Source: Hyphomicrobiales bacterium (GTDB taxonomy: Bacteria > Pseudomonadota > Alphaproteobacteria > Rhizobiales > Rhizobiaceae). Taken from it: DNA of 64,000 nucleotides. The position numbers were made by a program, and so were the translations under genes. The stretch lies in the NCBI GenBank assembly GCA_900465675.1, contig UBJR01000014.1:17584-81583 (forward strand), written 5' to 3'. The notes under the pieces were generated by a model. It saw nothing but the letters and a program-made list of their open reading frames with translations, was not told the DNA's origin and searched no databases. This document shows positions 1-7,676 of the stretch, one piece after another. The stretch's first letter is position 1. Each line of letters begins with the position of its first letter.

Positions 1-249
1 GGCAATATTCCGGCCAGCAAGGATGCGGCTTCGAATGCCGACTTCCAGAAGCTGACGGAACTGGTGCCGATCCATGCGGCTGCCGGAAACGGCGTGTTCC
101 TGAAGCAGGCTTCCGGCTTCGGCACCGTTTCGGAAGGTGTTGCCCGCGCCACCGAAGCGCTGCTGCGCAAGGAAACCGATGCAGCCGGCGCCCAGAAGAT
201 CCTGGTCGACTACGTCAAGGAAACGCTCGGCGACGATGCCGTGAAATAA
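1..249 (+). CDS. Sugar ABC transporter substrate-binding protein, C-terminal fragment
   Basis: The window begins inside this gene. Only the last 82 residues are visible, in an open frame from base 1 to the TAA at 247-249. The fragment has no motif that is diagnostic alone, but it ends 86 bases before two MalFG-type permease genes and an ATPase gene, the usual order for a carbohydrate uptake operon (binding protein, permease, permease, ATPase). The tail matches the helical C-terminus expected of an extracytoplasmic family 1 binding protein. The signal peptide and ligand pocket lie outside the window. A ThuE-like (trehalose/maltose type) identity is suggested only by the ThuA gene at the other end of the operon. 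Confidence 0.75.
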   Translation, partial: GNIPASKDAASNADFQKLTELVPIHAAAGNGVFLKQASGFGTVSEGVARATEALLRKETDAAGAQKILVDYVKETLGDDAVK

Positions 250-335
250 GCTTGGGTACTTTCTCCCGCCCAAGATTGGGAGGCGCGGCAAGTCTGCCGC
301 GTCTTCCGCTTCATTCGATAAGGTTGTGAGCTTCG

Positions 336-1223
336 ATGATCAGAAACTCTCATGAACGCCGCGCCGAGCGCCAGCTTCTCATCATCCTGCTGCCGTCGCT
401 GGTTCTGCTGCTTGCCTTCGTCATCTACCCGGCACTGTACTCGGTTTATCTGAGCTTCACCAACGAGGCGCTGACCGGTGCGGCTGCGCTGCGGCCCCGC
501 TTCGTCGGGCTGCGCAACTACGCGCGGCTGTTCAATGATGCGAAGTTCTGGAACTCTTTGCTCGTCACCTTCTTCTTCGTGGTCGGCTCGGCCGTCATCG
601 GCCAGTTCGTGCTCGGTCTCGTATCCGCCATGGCGCTCCGCCGCGAAATCCGGTTCCGGCAGATCTTCTCGTCGATCATCCTCTTGCCGAATGCCGCCCC
701 TGAGGTCGTCGCCGGCTTCATGTGGATCTCGATGCTGGCGGGCGGCGAGCATGCGACGCTGTCGCGCATCGTCAGCTTCTTCGGCATTGCGCCGGCTGAC
801 TGGCTGAACACCTTTCCGCTGGCGATGATCATCATCGTCAACACCTGGCGCGGTATCGCAACGGCGATGATCCTGCTGACCGCCGGGCTTAGCACCATTC
901 CCACCGAAATCTACGAGGCCGCCCGCATGGATGGTGCTACCCCATCGCAGATGTTCCGCCGCATCACGCTGCCGCTGATGATGCCGACGATCCTGCTCTA
1001 CATGCTGATCTCCGCCGTCTCGACGATCGCCGTGTTCGGTCTCGTCTATGCCCTGACGCGCGGCGGCCCCGGTGGGGCGACCGAACTCGTCAGCATCTAT
1101 ATCTACAACCAGTCCTTCACGGCGTTCCAGCTGGGTTACGGCGCTGCTGTCGCGGTCGTCGCGTTGATCATCTCGCTGATCCTTGGCATCGGCTATGTCC
1201 GCGCCATGAAGGTGGAGATCTGA
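336..1223 (+). CDS. Sugar ABC transporter permease, MalF/ThuF type
   Basis: A 295-residue inner-membrane protein that would form half of the translocation channel of a carbohydrate importer. A hydrophobic segment lies at about residues 14-36 and several more follow. The cytoplasmic EAA loop that docks on the ATPase is clear near residue 194 (EAARMDGATPSQMFRRI). The size and the single EAA loop fit the MalF group without the large periplasmic loop of E. coli MalF. The next permease starts two bases after its stop codon, so the two are probably translationally coupled. The substrate cannot be read from the permease itself. Confidence 0.93.
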   Translation: MIRNSHERRAERQLLIILLPSLVLLLAFVIYPALYSVYLSFTNEALTGAAALRPRFVGLRNYARLFNDAKFWNSLLVTFFFVVGSAVIGQFVLGLVSAMALRREIRFRQIFSSIILLPNAAPEVVAGFMWISMLAGGEHATLSRIVSFFGIAPADWLNTFPLAMIIIVNTWRGIATAMILLTAGLSTIPTEIYEAARMDGATPSQMFRRITLPLMMPTILLYMLISAVSTIAVFGLVYALTRGGPGGATELVSIYIYNQSFTAFQLGYGAAVAVVALIISLILGIGYVRAMKVEI

Positions 1224-1224
1224 T

Positions 1225-2136
1225 ATGGCGGTGATCTCTCCGAGCGAAAGCGCCAACAAGACGCGCTCCGACCTGATGGCCTATGCCACGCTGTCGGTGA
1301 TCTCGATCTTTTGCGCCGTGCCGTTCTTCTGGGTGCTGCTTGCCTCCCTCGATGGCAATGCCCAGCTCTTCCTGCGCTGGCCGGAGCAGTGGAGCCTTGG
1401 GAATTATGCCCGCGTCTTCATCAAGGAAGATGGCGGCCGGTGGCTGTTCAACTCGCTGTTCATCGTTGGCGGCGCGACCCTTATCGTCATGGTGCTGGCA
1501 GGGCTTGGCGGCTATGCGCTGTCGCGGACCCGCGCCTGGTGGAAACTGCCGTTCCTCTATACGATCCTGCTGATCCGCGTGCTGCCGCCAACGGCGCTGG
1601 TGGTGCCCCTCTACAAGTTCCTGCTGACGCTCAACAATGCCGAAGGCGCGATTCTCCGGCCGATCTTCGGCAGCTATGCGCGTGACATTATGCGCTGGAC
1701 GGGCTTCATCGACGGCTATCTCGGTATCATGCTGGTGCTCGCCACCATGCAGCTGCCGTTGGCGCTCTGGATCATGAAGACCTTCTTCGACGGTCTGCCG
1801 CGGGATTATGAAGAGGCTGCCGTCATGGACGGCGCCACGATGGTGCAGCGCATCCGCCGGGTGCTGATTCCGCTGGCGCTGCCTGGTCTTGCCGCAGCCG
1901 GCCTCTTCACCTTCATGTCGGCCTGGGGCGATTTCCTGCTGCCGCTGATCTTCCTGTCGTCGCCGGAGCTGCAGACGCTGCCGCTCGGTCTCTTCCGCGC
2001 CTTCCTGCGCATCAACGAGATCGATTACGGCCTGCTCGCCGCCCTTGCCTTCATCTACCTCCTGCCTGCCGTCATTGCCTTCGGCTTCGCGCGGCGCTTC
2101 CTCGTCCAGACATTCTCTGGCGGTGTGAAGGGCTGA
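1225..2136 (+). CDS. Sugar ABC transporter permease, MalG/ThuG type
   Basis: A 303-residue second channel subunit. It has about six predicted membrane spans and an EAA loop near residue 195 (EEAAVMDGATMVQRIRRVLIP, read with the AVMDGA core). The ATG follows the upstream permease stop by one base, and GGAG in the end of that gene can act as its ribosome-binding site. It would pair with the MalF-type subunit and the MalK-type ATPase encoded next. MalG-type permeases normally end in a short cytoplasmic tail, and this one ends similarly (FSGGVKG). Confidence 0.93.
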   Translation: MAVISPSESANKTRSDLMAYATLSVISIFCAVPFFWVLLASLDGNAQLFLRWPEQWSLGNYARVFIKEDGGRWLFNSLFIVGGATLIVMVLAGLGGYALSRTRAWWKLPFLYTILLIRVLPPTALVVPLYKFLLTLNNAEGAILRPIFGSYARDIMRWTGFIDGYLGIMLVLATMQLPLALWIMKTFFDGLPRDYEEAAVMDGATMVQRIRRVLIPLALPGLAAAGLFTFMSAWGDFLLPLIFLSSPELQTLPLGLFRAFLRINEIDYGLLAALAFIYLLPAVIAFGFARRFLVQTFSGGVKG

Positions 2137-2155
2137 GACAAGAAAGAGAAACCGA

Positions 2156-3235
2156 ATGATCAATCTGAAGAACGTCCGCAAATTCTACGGTTCGCTCGAA
2201 GTCATCAAGGGCGTCGACATCACCGTCAACGATGGCGAATTCGCCGTCTTTGTCGGCCCGTCCGGCTGCGGCAAGTCGACCTTGCTGCGGATGATCGCCG
2301 GTCTGGAGGGCATCGATGACGGTGATCTCATCCTCAACGGCCAGCGCATCAACGACGTGCCGCCAGACAAGCGCGGCATCGCCATGGTGTTCCAGTCCTA
2401 TGCACTCTATCCGCATATGACGGTCGCCGAGAATATCGGCTTTTCGCTCAGCCTGAAGAAGGTGCCGGAGGCGGAGATCCGCAAGCAGGTTGAAGGCGTC
2501 GCCGAAATCCTGCAACTGACCGATTACCTCAACCGCCGCCCGGCCGCCCTTTCCGGTGGTCAGCGCCAGCGTGTCGCTATCGGCCGGGCGATCATCAAGA
2601 AGCCGTCGCTGATCCTGTTCGATGAGCCGCTGTCGAACCTCGATTCCGCACTACGCGTACAGATGCGTGCCGAGCTGCAGCGCCTGCACCGGGAGCTGAA
2701 GGCGACTGTCGTCTACGTCACCCACGATCAGGTGGAGGCGATGACGATGGCCGACCGGATCGTCGTGCTGAACAAGGGAACGGTGGCCCAGCAGGGCGCG
2801 CCGATGGATCTGTACCACAAGCCTGAGAACGAATTCGTCGCCACTTTCATCGGCTCGCCGAAGATGAACGTCATACCGATGACCGCGACACGGCAGGGCG
2901 GAAATCTGCGTCTCGAAAGCGCGATCGGCCTGGCGATGGACATGTCCGGTGCGGCCGATATTCCCCAGGGCGAGGTGCGCCTTGGCGTGCGGCCCGAGCA
3001 TCTGAAAATCGCGGCCGATGGGCAGGGCAACTTCAATGCCGAGGTGGGGATCGTCGAACGCCTCGGCGTCGAGACCTACATCACCGTCGGCACCACCAAG
3101 GATCCGATCGTCATCCGCTCGGATGGCGATGTTGCGGTCCGGCCCGGTGACCGCGTTTCGCTCTCGGCCGATCCTGCGGCCTGCCATCTCTTCGACGCGT
3201 CGGGACGGGTCATCCGTCCGGCTCAAGCATCATAA
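2156..3235 (+). CDS. Sugar ABC transporter ATP-binding protein, MalK/UgpC/ThuK type
   Basis: A 359-residue ATPase that powers the importer. The Walker A motif GPSGCGKST is near residue 35, the Q-loop follows in MVFQSYALYPHM, the signature LSGGQRQRVAIGRA is near 132, and Walker B plus D-loop read LILFDEPLSNLD, with the switch histidine in VTHDQVEA. The C-terminal third (from about residue 240) is the OB/TOBE domain typical of CUT1 sugar importers, including the conserved GVRPEH segment. It starts 19 bases after the permease with an AAAGAG ribosome-binding site. Such ATPases sometimes serve several transporters. Confidence 0.95.
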   Translation: MINLKNVRKFYGSLEVIKGVDITVNDGEFAVFVGPSGCGKSTLLRMIAGLEGIDDGDLILNGQRINDVPPDKRGIAMVFQSYALYPHMTVAENIGFSLSLKKVPEAEIRKQVEGVAEILQLTDYLNRRPAALSGGQRQRVAIGRAIIKKPSLILFDEPLSNLDSALRVQMRAELQRLHRELKATVVYVTHDQVEAMTMADRIVVLNKGTVAQQGAPMDLYHKPENEFVATFIGSPKMNVIPMTATRQGGNLRLESAIGLAMDMSGAADIPQGEVRLGVRPEHLKIAADGQGNFNAEVGIVERLGVETYITVGTTKDPIVIRSDGDVAVRPGDRVSLSADPAACHLFDASGRVIRPAQAS

Positions 3236-3249
3236 CATTCGAGGATATC

Positions 3250-3996
3250 ATGACGATCAAGGTTACGATCTGGAACGAAGGCCGCCACGAGCAGGTGCAC
3301 AAGGAAGTGCAGGATATCTATCCCGACCGCATCGATGGCGCGATTGCGGCCGGCATCAAGCATGCCGACTTCGAGATCCGCCGCGGCACGCTCGATGACC
3401 CCGACGAAGGTTTGCCGGATTCCCTGCTTGAGGATACCGACGTGCTGCTCTGGTGGGGCCACATGGCGCATGAAGAGGTCAGCGACGGGTTGATCGACCG
3501 CATCCAGCAGCGGGTACTGAAAGGCATGGGCCTCGTCATCCTGCATTCCGGCCATCACTCGAAGCTGTTTCGCCGCCTGATGGGCACCAATGCCAACCTC
3601 TCCTGGCGTGAGTCGCCGGCCGGTGATCTGGAGCGCGTCTGGGTCATCAATCCCTCGCATCCGATCGCAGAGGGTCTGCCGCCCTATTTCGAGGTCAACG
3701 CCTCGGAAATGTACGGCGAGCCCTTCGATATCCCGCAGCCGGACGAGCTGGTCTTCATCTCCTGGTACTCGGGCGGCGAAGTCTTCCGCAGCGGCTGCAC
3801 CTGGCAGCGCGGGCGCGGGCGCATCTTCTTCTTCAGCCCAGGCCATGAGACCTATCCCATCTATCACGACAAGATCATCCACCAAGTCATTTCGAACGGT
3901 ATTCGCTGGGCGCAGCAGAAGCACAGGGATGGCCGGACCCTGGAAAACTGGCATCGCGCCGAGGCGCTTCACGGCCGCCCCGACGGAAAAGTCTGA
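3250..3996 (+). CDS. ThuA-domain protein (trehalose utilisation family)
   Basis: A 248-residue cytosolic protein with no signal peptide. It matches the ThuA/GATase-like fold by its start (KVTIWNEGRHE), the LLWWGHMAHEEV segment and the H-S-G-H-H-S-K stretch near residue 99. In Sinorhizobium meliloti thuA and thuB follow the thuEFGK transporter and act in conversion of trehalose and related disaccharides through 3-keto intermediates. Here the same transporter-ThuA order is present but no thuB (Gfo/Idh/MocA dehydrogenase) follows. The ATG at 3250 is preceded by GAGG. The exact substrate is unknown, and the name thuA is withheld because the partner gene is missing. Confidence 0.85.
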   Translation: MTIKVTIWNEGRHEQVHKEVQDIYPDRIDGAIAAGIKHADFEIRRGTLDDPDEGLPDSLLEDTDVLLWWGHMAHEEVSDGLIDRIQQRVLKGMGLVILHSGHHSKLFRRLMGTNANLSWRESPAGDLERVWVINPSHPIAEGLPPYFEVNASEMYGEPFDIPQPDELVFISWYSGGEVFRSGCTWQRGRGRIFFFSPGHETYPIYHDKIIHQVISNGIRWAQQKHRDGRTLENWHRAEALHGRPDGKV

Positions 3997-4066
3997 GCTT
4001 CCTCCCGTGGGGGCTGGGGCGGTTCCGCTCCGGCCTTCGCGGGCGGTTCCTTCAAGGAGAGAGACG

Positions 4067-4360
4067 ATGCAGCTGATATCGCTGAAGGCCGAAAGCGACG
4101 TTCACGAGTTTCTCATCAGCAAGACGTTCTGGGCTGCCGTCTATCGAAACGTGCCGGAGCGGCTGGCAGCGCTTGCCCGGCTGGCTGCCGAGCGGCCCGA
4201 CGTTTTCGCTTTCGAAAGCAGCCAGAAGATCGCCGAGCGCTGCAATGTCTCGCAGACAAGCGTCGTCCGCTTCGCCCAGCATCTTGGCTTTGACGGGTTT
4301 GCCGAGATGAAGCAGGTGTTTCAGCGGGGGCTCCGCCAATCCGCCCGCCGCGCCTCGTGA
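4067..4360 (+). CDS. Stand-alone RpiR-type helix-turn-helix protein
   Basis: A 97-residue protein starting at the ATG at 4067 behind a strong AAGGAGAGA site. Residues about 45-88 form the RpiR N-terminal DNA-binding domain (SSQKIAERCNVSQTSVVRFA, then the LGFDGFAEMK end typical of HTH_6). Full RpiR regulators are about 280 residues and carry a sugar-phosphate-binding SIS domain. Here the frame ends at TGA 4358-4360, and no SIS coding sequence follows because the next gene is antisense from 4365. It may be a ligand-independent DNA-binding protein or the intact head of a truncated regulator. It lies 70 bases after the ThuA gene and is probably in the same operon. Confidence 0.7.
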   Translation: MQLISLKAESDVHEFLISKTFWAAVYRNVPERLAALARLAAERPDVFAFESSQKIAERCNVSQTSVVRFAQHLGFDGFAEMKQVFQRGLRQSARRAS

Positions 4361-4364
4361 TCAG

Positions 4365-5276
4365 TTACGGGTACTGTGCACCGTTGACGGTCGTGTAGAT
4401 CGAATAGAGCGACTGGGTCGCGGTGATGAACAGGCGGTTCTTCTTGATGCCGCCGAAGCAGATGTTCGAGACCGTCTGCGGCACCAGGATCTTGCCGAGG
4501 AGAGTGCCATCGGGCGCAAAGCAGTGGACGCCGTCGGCGGCACTGCTCCAGAGATTGCCAGAAACGTCGAACCGGAAACCGTCGGGCACGCCCTTGTCGA
4601 TCGAGCAGAAGTAGCGGCTGTTTGCCAGCGTCTTGCCATCGATAACGTCGAAGACGCGGATGTGGCGGGGTACGTCATGGTTCGATGAACCTGAATCGGC
4701 GATATAGAGCTGTTTTTCATCGGGCGAGAAGGCAAGGCCGTTCGGCTGGATGAAGTCGGTGACGACGGCATCGATTTTGCCGCTTTGCGGATCGATGCGA
4801 TAGACGTTGCGGGTTTGCTGCTCGGGTTCGGCCTTGTGGCCTTCATAGTCCGACATGATGCCGTAACTCGGATCGGTGAACCAGATCGAGCCATCGGATT
4901 TGACGACGACGTCGTTGGGAGAGTTCAGCCGCTTGCCTTCGTAGCTGTCGGCGAGGACCGTAATGCGGCCATCCGGCTCGGTGCGCGTCACCCGCCGTCC
5001 GCCATGCTCGCAGGAGACCAGCCGTCCCTGGTGGTCGCGGGTGTTGCCGTTCACGTAGTTCGAAGGCGAACGGAAGACGGAGACCGTGCCATCAGGAACC
5101 CAGCGCATCATCCGTTCGTTCGGAATGTCGCTCCAAAGCAGGCAGTTCCAATCGGAGAACCAGACGGGACCCTCCGCCCAGCGGCAGCCGCTATAGAGCT
5201 CCTCCAGCCGGGCACTGCCGGCGATCAGCCCATGGAAGCGTTCGTCACGGATGTCGTAGAGCGGGTTTTCGGACAC
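4365..5276 (-). CDS. SMP-30/gluconolactonase family protein
   Basis: A 303-residue six-bladed beta-propeller lactonase. The GTG at 5276 is the likely start because GGGAGGAGC lies nine bases upstream and no ATG fits. The expected metal-site residues can be placed at E35 (AEGPVWF), N121 (LNSPND), N179 (QPNGLAFS) and D232 (GVPDGFRF), the pattern of calcium/zinc-dependent sugar lactonases. It would open an aldonolactone made by a sugar dehydrogenase. It follows an SDR gene and a PhyH-type oxygenase gene on the same strand, so a short oxidative pathway is plausible. No signal peptide is evident. Confidence 0.88.
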   Translation of the reverse strand: MSENPLYDIRDERFHGLIAGSARLEELYSGCRWAEGPVWFSDWNCLLWSDIPNERMMRWVPDGTVSVFRSPSNYVNGNTRDHQGRLVSCEHGGRRVTRTEPDGRITVLADSYEGKRLNSPNDVVVKSDGSIWFTDPSYGIMSDYEGHKAEPEQQTRNVYRIDPQSGKIDAVVTDFIQPNGLAFSPDEKQLYIADSGSSNHDVPRHIRVFDVIDGKTLANSRYFCSIDKGVPDGFRFDVSGNLWSSAADGVHCFAPDGTLLGKILVPQTVSNICFGGIKKNRLFITATQSLYSIYTTVNGAQYP

Positions 5277-5376
5277 GGATATGCTCCTCCCAAAGCAATG
5301 GATGCGTCTTTCGTAGCGATAAACGGCGAGGCGTGCCAGAGCCCGGCGCTGAAAATTACCGGGCTCCGGCAGTCAC

Positions 5377-6198
5377 TTAGAGAGCGGCGACCGGATGCGG
5401 GGAGCCGTCATAGGCACCCCAGATCGATTGGTCGAAGCAGATAACTGAGCCAGTCATGAGGCCGGATTCCCCAGACGAGAGATAAGCGCAGGCGCGTGCC
5501 ACTTCCTCGGGATCGACGAGTCGGCCAAAGGGCTGGCTTGCGGCTGCCTTTGCCAGCCAGTCCTCGGCGGCGCCATGGTATTCTCGCTGGATCCGGTCCT
5601 CGCCCTCCGACGACATCCAGCCGATGTTCAGGCCGTTGACGCGGATGCGGTTGCGCAGCAGCGCATAGGCGGTGTTTTTGGTCAGCGTTTCCAGCGCGCC
5701 CTTGGAGGCGCAGTAGGCGGCAATGAAGGGCTGACCGGCTTTCGCCGACATCGAGCCGATATTGACGATCGTGCCTTCGATCTTCTCACGGCGCATCACC
5801 TTGACTGCCTCCTGGATCAGGAAGAACGGTGCCTTGACGTTGACGGCGAACATCTGGTCGAAGAGCTCCGGGCTCGTGTCGAGGATGGTGCCGCGGTCGG
5901 TGATCGCAGCGGCGTTGACCAGCGCATCGACGCGGCCGAAGGTCTGGTCGCAGGTGCGCACGACATTCTGCGCGTCCTCGACCTTGCCGAGATCGGCCTT
6001 GACATAGACGACCTTGGCGCCGGTTTCGGCCGAGAGTTCCTCCGCCTTGGCCTTGCCCTTCGCTTCATTGCGGCCGCAGATGACGATGCCCTTGGCGCCG
6101 CGCTCGGCAAACAGCCGGGCGATGGTGGCGCCGAGGCCCTGGGTGCCGCCGGTGACGATAGCGATCTTGCCGTCGAGGCGGCTCAAGTCGGTGCTCAT
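5377..6198 (-). CDS. SDR-family oxidoreductase
   Basis: A 273-residue classical short-chain dehydrogenase. The start is the ATG at 6198, behind GGAGGAAC. The cofactor loop TGGTQGLG is at about 16-23, Arg43 after the second strand hints at NADP(H), and the catalytic Ser149, Tyr162 and Lys166 are present (YCASK). The usual NNAG motif is altered to NAAA near 95, which is uncommon but tolerated. It lies between the PhyH gene and the lactonase gene, about 100 bases from the latter, and could oxidise the sugar or alcohol that the lactonase then opens. The substrate is not readable from sequence. Confidence 0.88.
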   Translation of the reverse strand: MSTDLSRLDGKIAIVTGGTQGLGATIARLFAERGAKGIVICGRNEAKGKAKAEELSAETGAKVVYVKADLGKVEDAQNVVRTCDQTFGRVDALVNAAAITDRGTILDTSPELFDQMFAVNVKAPFFLIQEAVKVMRREKIEGTIVNIGSMSAKAGQPFIAAYCASKGALETLTKNTAYALLRNRIRVNGLNIGWMSSEGEDRIQREYHGAAEDWLAKAAASQPFGRLVDPEEVARACAYLSSGESGLMTGSVICFDQSIWGAYDGSPHPVAAL

Positions 6199-6268
6199 GT
6201 GGTTCCTCCGTTGATTGATGTGCAAATAGCCCCTCGCGGGTGCGAGAGGCGGGTTGGTTCGTGCGTAT

Positions 6269-6385
6269 GGCCCCCTCATCCGGCTGCCGCCACCTTCTCC
6301 CCGAGAGGAGAAGGGATTTGCCGCGCCGTCTCGTGTCCCCTTCTCCCCAGCGGGGAGAAGGTGCCGAAGGGCGGATGAGGGGGCT
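6269..6385. repeat. Large palindromic intergenic repeat, RIME-like, copy 1
   Basis: The left arm begins GGCCCCCTCATCCGGCTGCC and continues to a CCTTCTCCCC block. The right arm is the reverse complement (GGGGAGAAGGTGCCGAAGGG, then CGGATGAGGGGGC). A smaller hairpin (CTTCTCCCCAGCGGGGAGAAG) lies inside. The same element occurs at 41417-41561 in this window. It resembles the Rhizobium-specific intergenic mosaic elements, which are multicopy palindromes lying between genes. It separates the PhyH gene from the SDR gene, both read leftward, and could affect read-through or transcript stability between them. Confidence 0.8.
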
Positions 6386-6392
6386 CCTGCTC

Positions 6393-7580
6393 TTACGTCA
6401 GCTTCTTTTCCGCCTGATCCGCAAGCGCCTTGGCAAAGGCTTCATCGCTCCAGCCTTCCTTCAGCGCCTCATGCATCAGCTGCGCCTGCGTCTTCGGCGC
6501 CAGGCCACCGACCGGCGGGTCGCGGTCGAGGTTGGTCGGGAAGGAATAGCCCTCGGCGCAGGAGGCGACGGCGTTGACGATATCTGTTTCCGAAAGCTGC
6601 CCCTTCAGTTTCTTCAGCGCCGGGAACAGCTTGGCGCTCATGCGCTCGCGGTTGACCGTTTCCATGGCCCGGCCGAAGGCGGAGGAGACCTGCAGGAGGT
6701 TTGCAACGCGCTTGATATCGGCGGAGCGGTTGGTGCCGGCGGCGTGGAAAAGGGCCGGGTTGAAGAAGACCAGGTCGCCTTTCTGCAGCGGCAGCTGGAT
6801 ATGGTGCTTGTCGAAGTAATCCTTGAATTCCTGGCGCTTGAGCGCGAGGTAGCCCGACACATAGGTCTGGCTATGCGGCAGGAAGAGTGTCGGTCCGCTT
6901 TCGAGCGGCATGTCGCAATGGGCGACAGCGCCCTGCAGCGTCAGCACCGGCGAGAGCTTGTGGACGTGGGCGGGAAACTGCTCGATGACCTTGGAAGACT
7001 GGAAGCCGAGGTGATAGTCGCGATGCGCCGATTGTGCCGCGCCGCCCGGATTGACGCGGTTGACCTGCGCCGTCATCTGATAGCTCGGCCCGAGCCAGGC
7101 TTCGCTGGCGATCGCAATGATCGGATTGGCATAGTAGCGGGCGAAGTTCTCGGGGTCGGCCAGGCAGTGCTTTTCCAGCGAATTCCAGATGCGATCATTG
7201 GCACCCGGCTTGGCGAAATGGTCGCCGCCACCGGTCGAACTGCGGTGCTGCTCCTCGATGATCTCGTCGAAGATCTTGCTGGCGCGGTCGATGATCGAGG
7301 TATTCTCATAGGCACCTTTGAAGACGACCACGCCAGGGCCTTCGCCGAAGGCTTCACAGATTTCCGCCAGCACAGCGCGGCGGCCTTCGGGATCGGCGAT
7401 CGCCGCGACGACCTTACGGCTGTCATAGATCAGCACGTTCTTCTCGACGCTATCGGCATTTGGGTAGTCTGCGAGCAAGGTCGTCTTCTCGGCCAGATCG
7501 CGAAAATCGCCGAGATCGCAAGCGTCTTCGGTCAGCCAGACGCGGTCGGCTCGCAGTTTCTGCAGGTTGTCGGTTTTCAT
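6393..7580 (-). CDS. Phytanoyl-CoA dioxygenase (PhyH) family protein
   Basis: A 395-residue Fe(II)/2-oxoglutarate dioxygenase. The ATG at 7580 is preferred over a TTG at 7595, because GGAGGA lies eight bases before it. The iron triad can be placed at H186, D188 (SAHRDYH) and H279 (NPALFHAAGT), with Arg291 as the likely 2-oxoglutarate ligand. Family members hydroxylate small organic molecules. It is divergent from a LacI-type regulator, with an inverted repeat between them, and lies upstream of SDR and lactonase genes, so hydroxylation or oxidative cleavage of a sugar-like or osmolyte-like compound is a reasonable guess. The substrate is unknown. Confidence 0.85.
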   Translation of the reverse strand: MKTDNLQKLRADRVWLTEDACDLGDFRDLAEKTTLLADYPNADSVEKNVLIYDSRKVVAAIADPEGRRAVLAEICEAFGEGPGVVVFKGAYENTSIIDRASKIFDEIIEEQHRSSTGGGDHFAKPGANDRIWNSLEKHCLADPENFARYYANPIIAIASEAWLGPSYQMTAQVNRVNPGGAAQSAHRDYHLGFQSSKVIEQFPAHVHKLSPVLTLQGAVAHCDMPLESGPTLFLPHSQTYVSGYLALKRQEFKDYFDKHHIQLPLQKGDLVFFNPALFHAAGTNRSADIKRVANLLQVSSAFGRAMETVNRERMSAKLFPALKKLKGQLSETDIVNAVASCAEGYSFPTNLDRDPPVGGLAPKTQAQLMHEALKEGWSDEAFAKALADQAEKKLT

Positions 7581-7595
7581 CAGGTGCTCCTCCAA

Positions 7596-7647
7596 TCGCT
7601 GATGGAGGGCACTATACGCCGCAGCATTTGCTGATATAGATCAGCGA
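7596..7647. promoter_or_regulatory. Candidate LacI-type operator between divergent genes
   Basis: In the 96 bases between the PhyH gene and the LacI-type gene, TCGCTGAT (7596-7603) is matched by its reverse complement ATCAGCGA (7640-7647). A second overlapping repeat, GCTGAT-ATAG-ATCAGC, occupies 7630-7645. The shared core CGCTGAT/ATCAGCG suggests two related half-site pairs, about 44 bp apart centre to centre of the outer arms. This fits a dimeric or looping repressor acting on both promoters. Binding is inferred only from symmetry and position. Confidence 0.45.
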
Positions 7648-7676
7648 TCCATCAAAAAACCATCAGAACTGTGCCG

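Noticed and set aside
336..3996. Naming the first operon thuFGKA outright
   Set aside because: The order fits thuEFGK-thuA, but thuB is missing and most of the binding protein lies outside the window, so the specific symbols are not justified.
5339..5366. Hairpin GAGCCCGG / CCGGGCTC between the lactonase and SDR genes as a terminator
   Set aside because: The eight-pair stem is real, but it has no T run and lies inside a likely cotranscribed pair.
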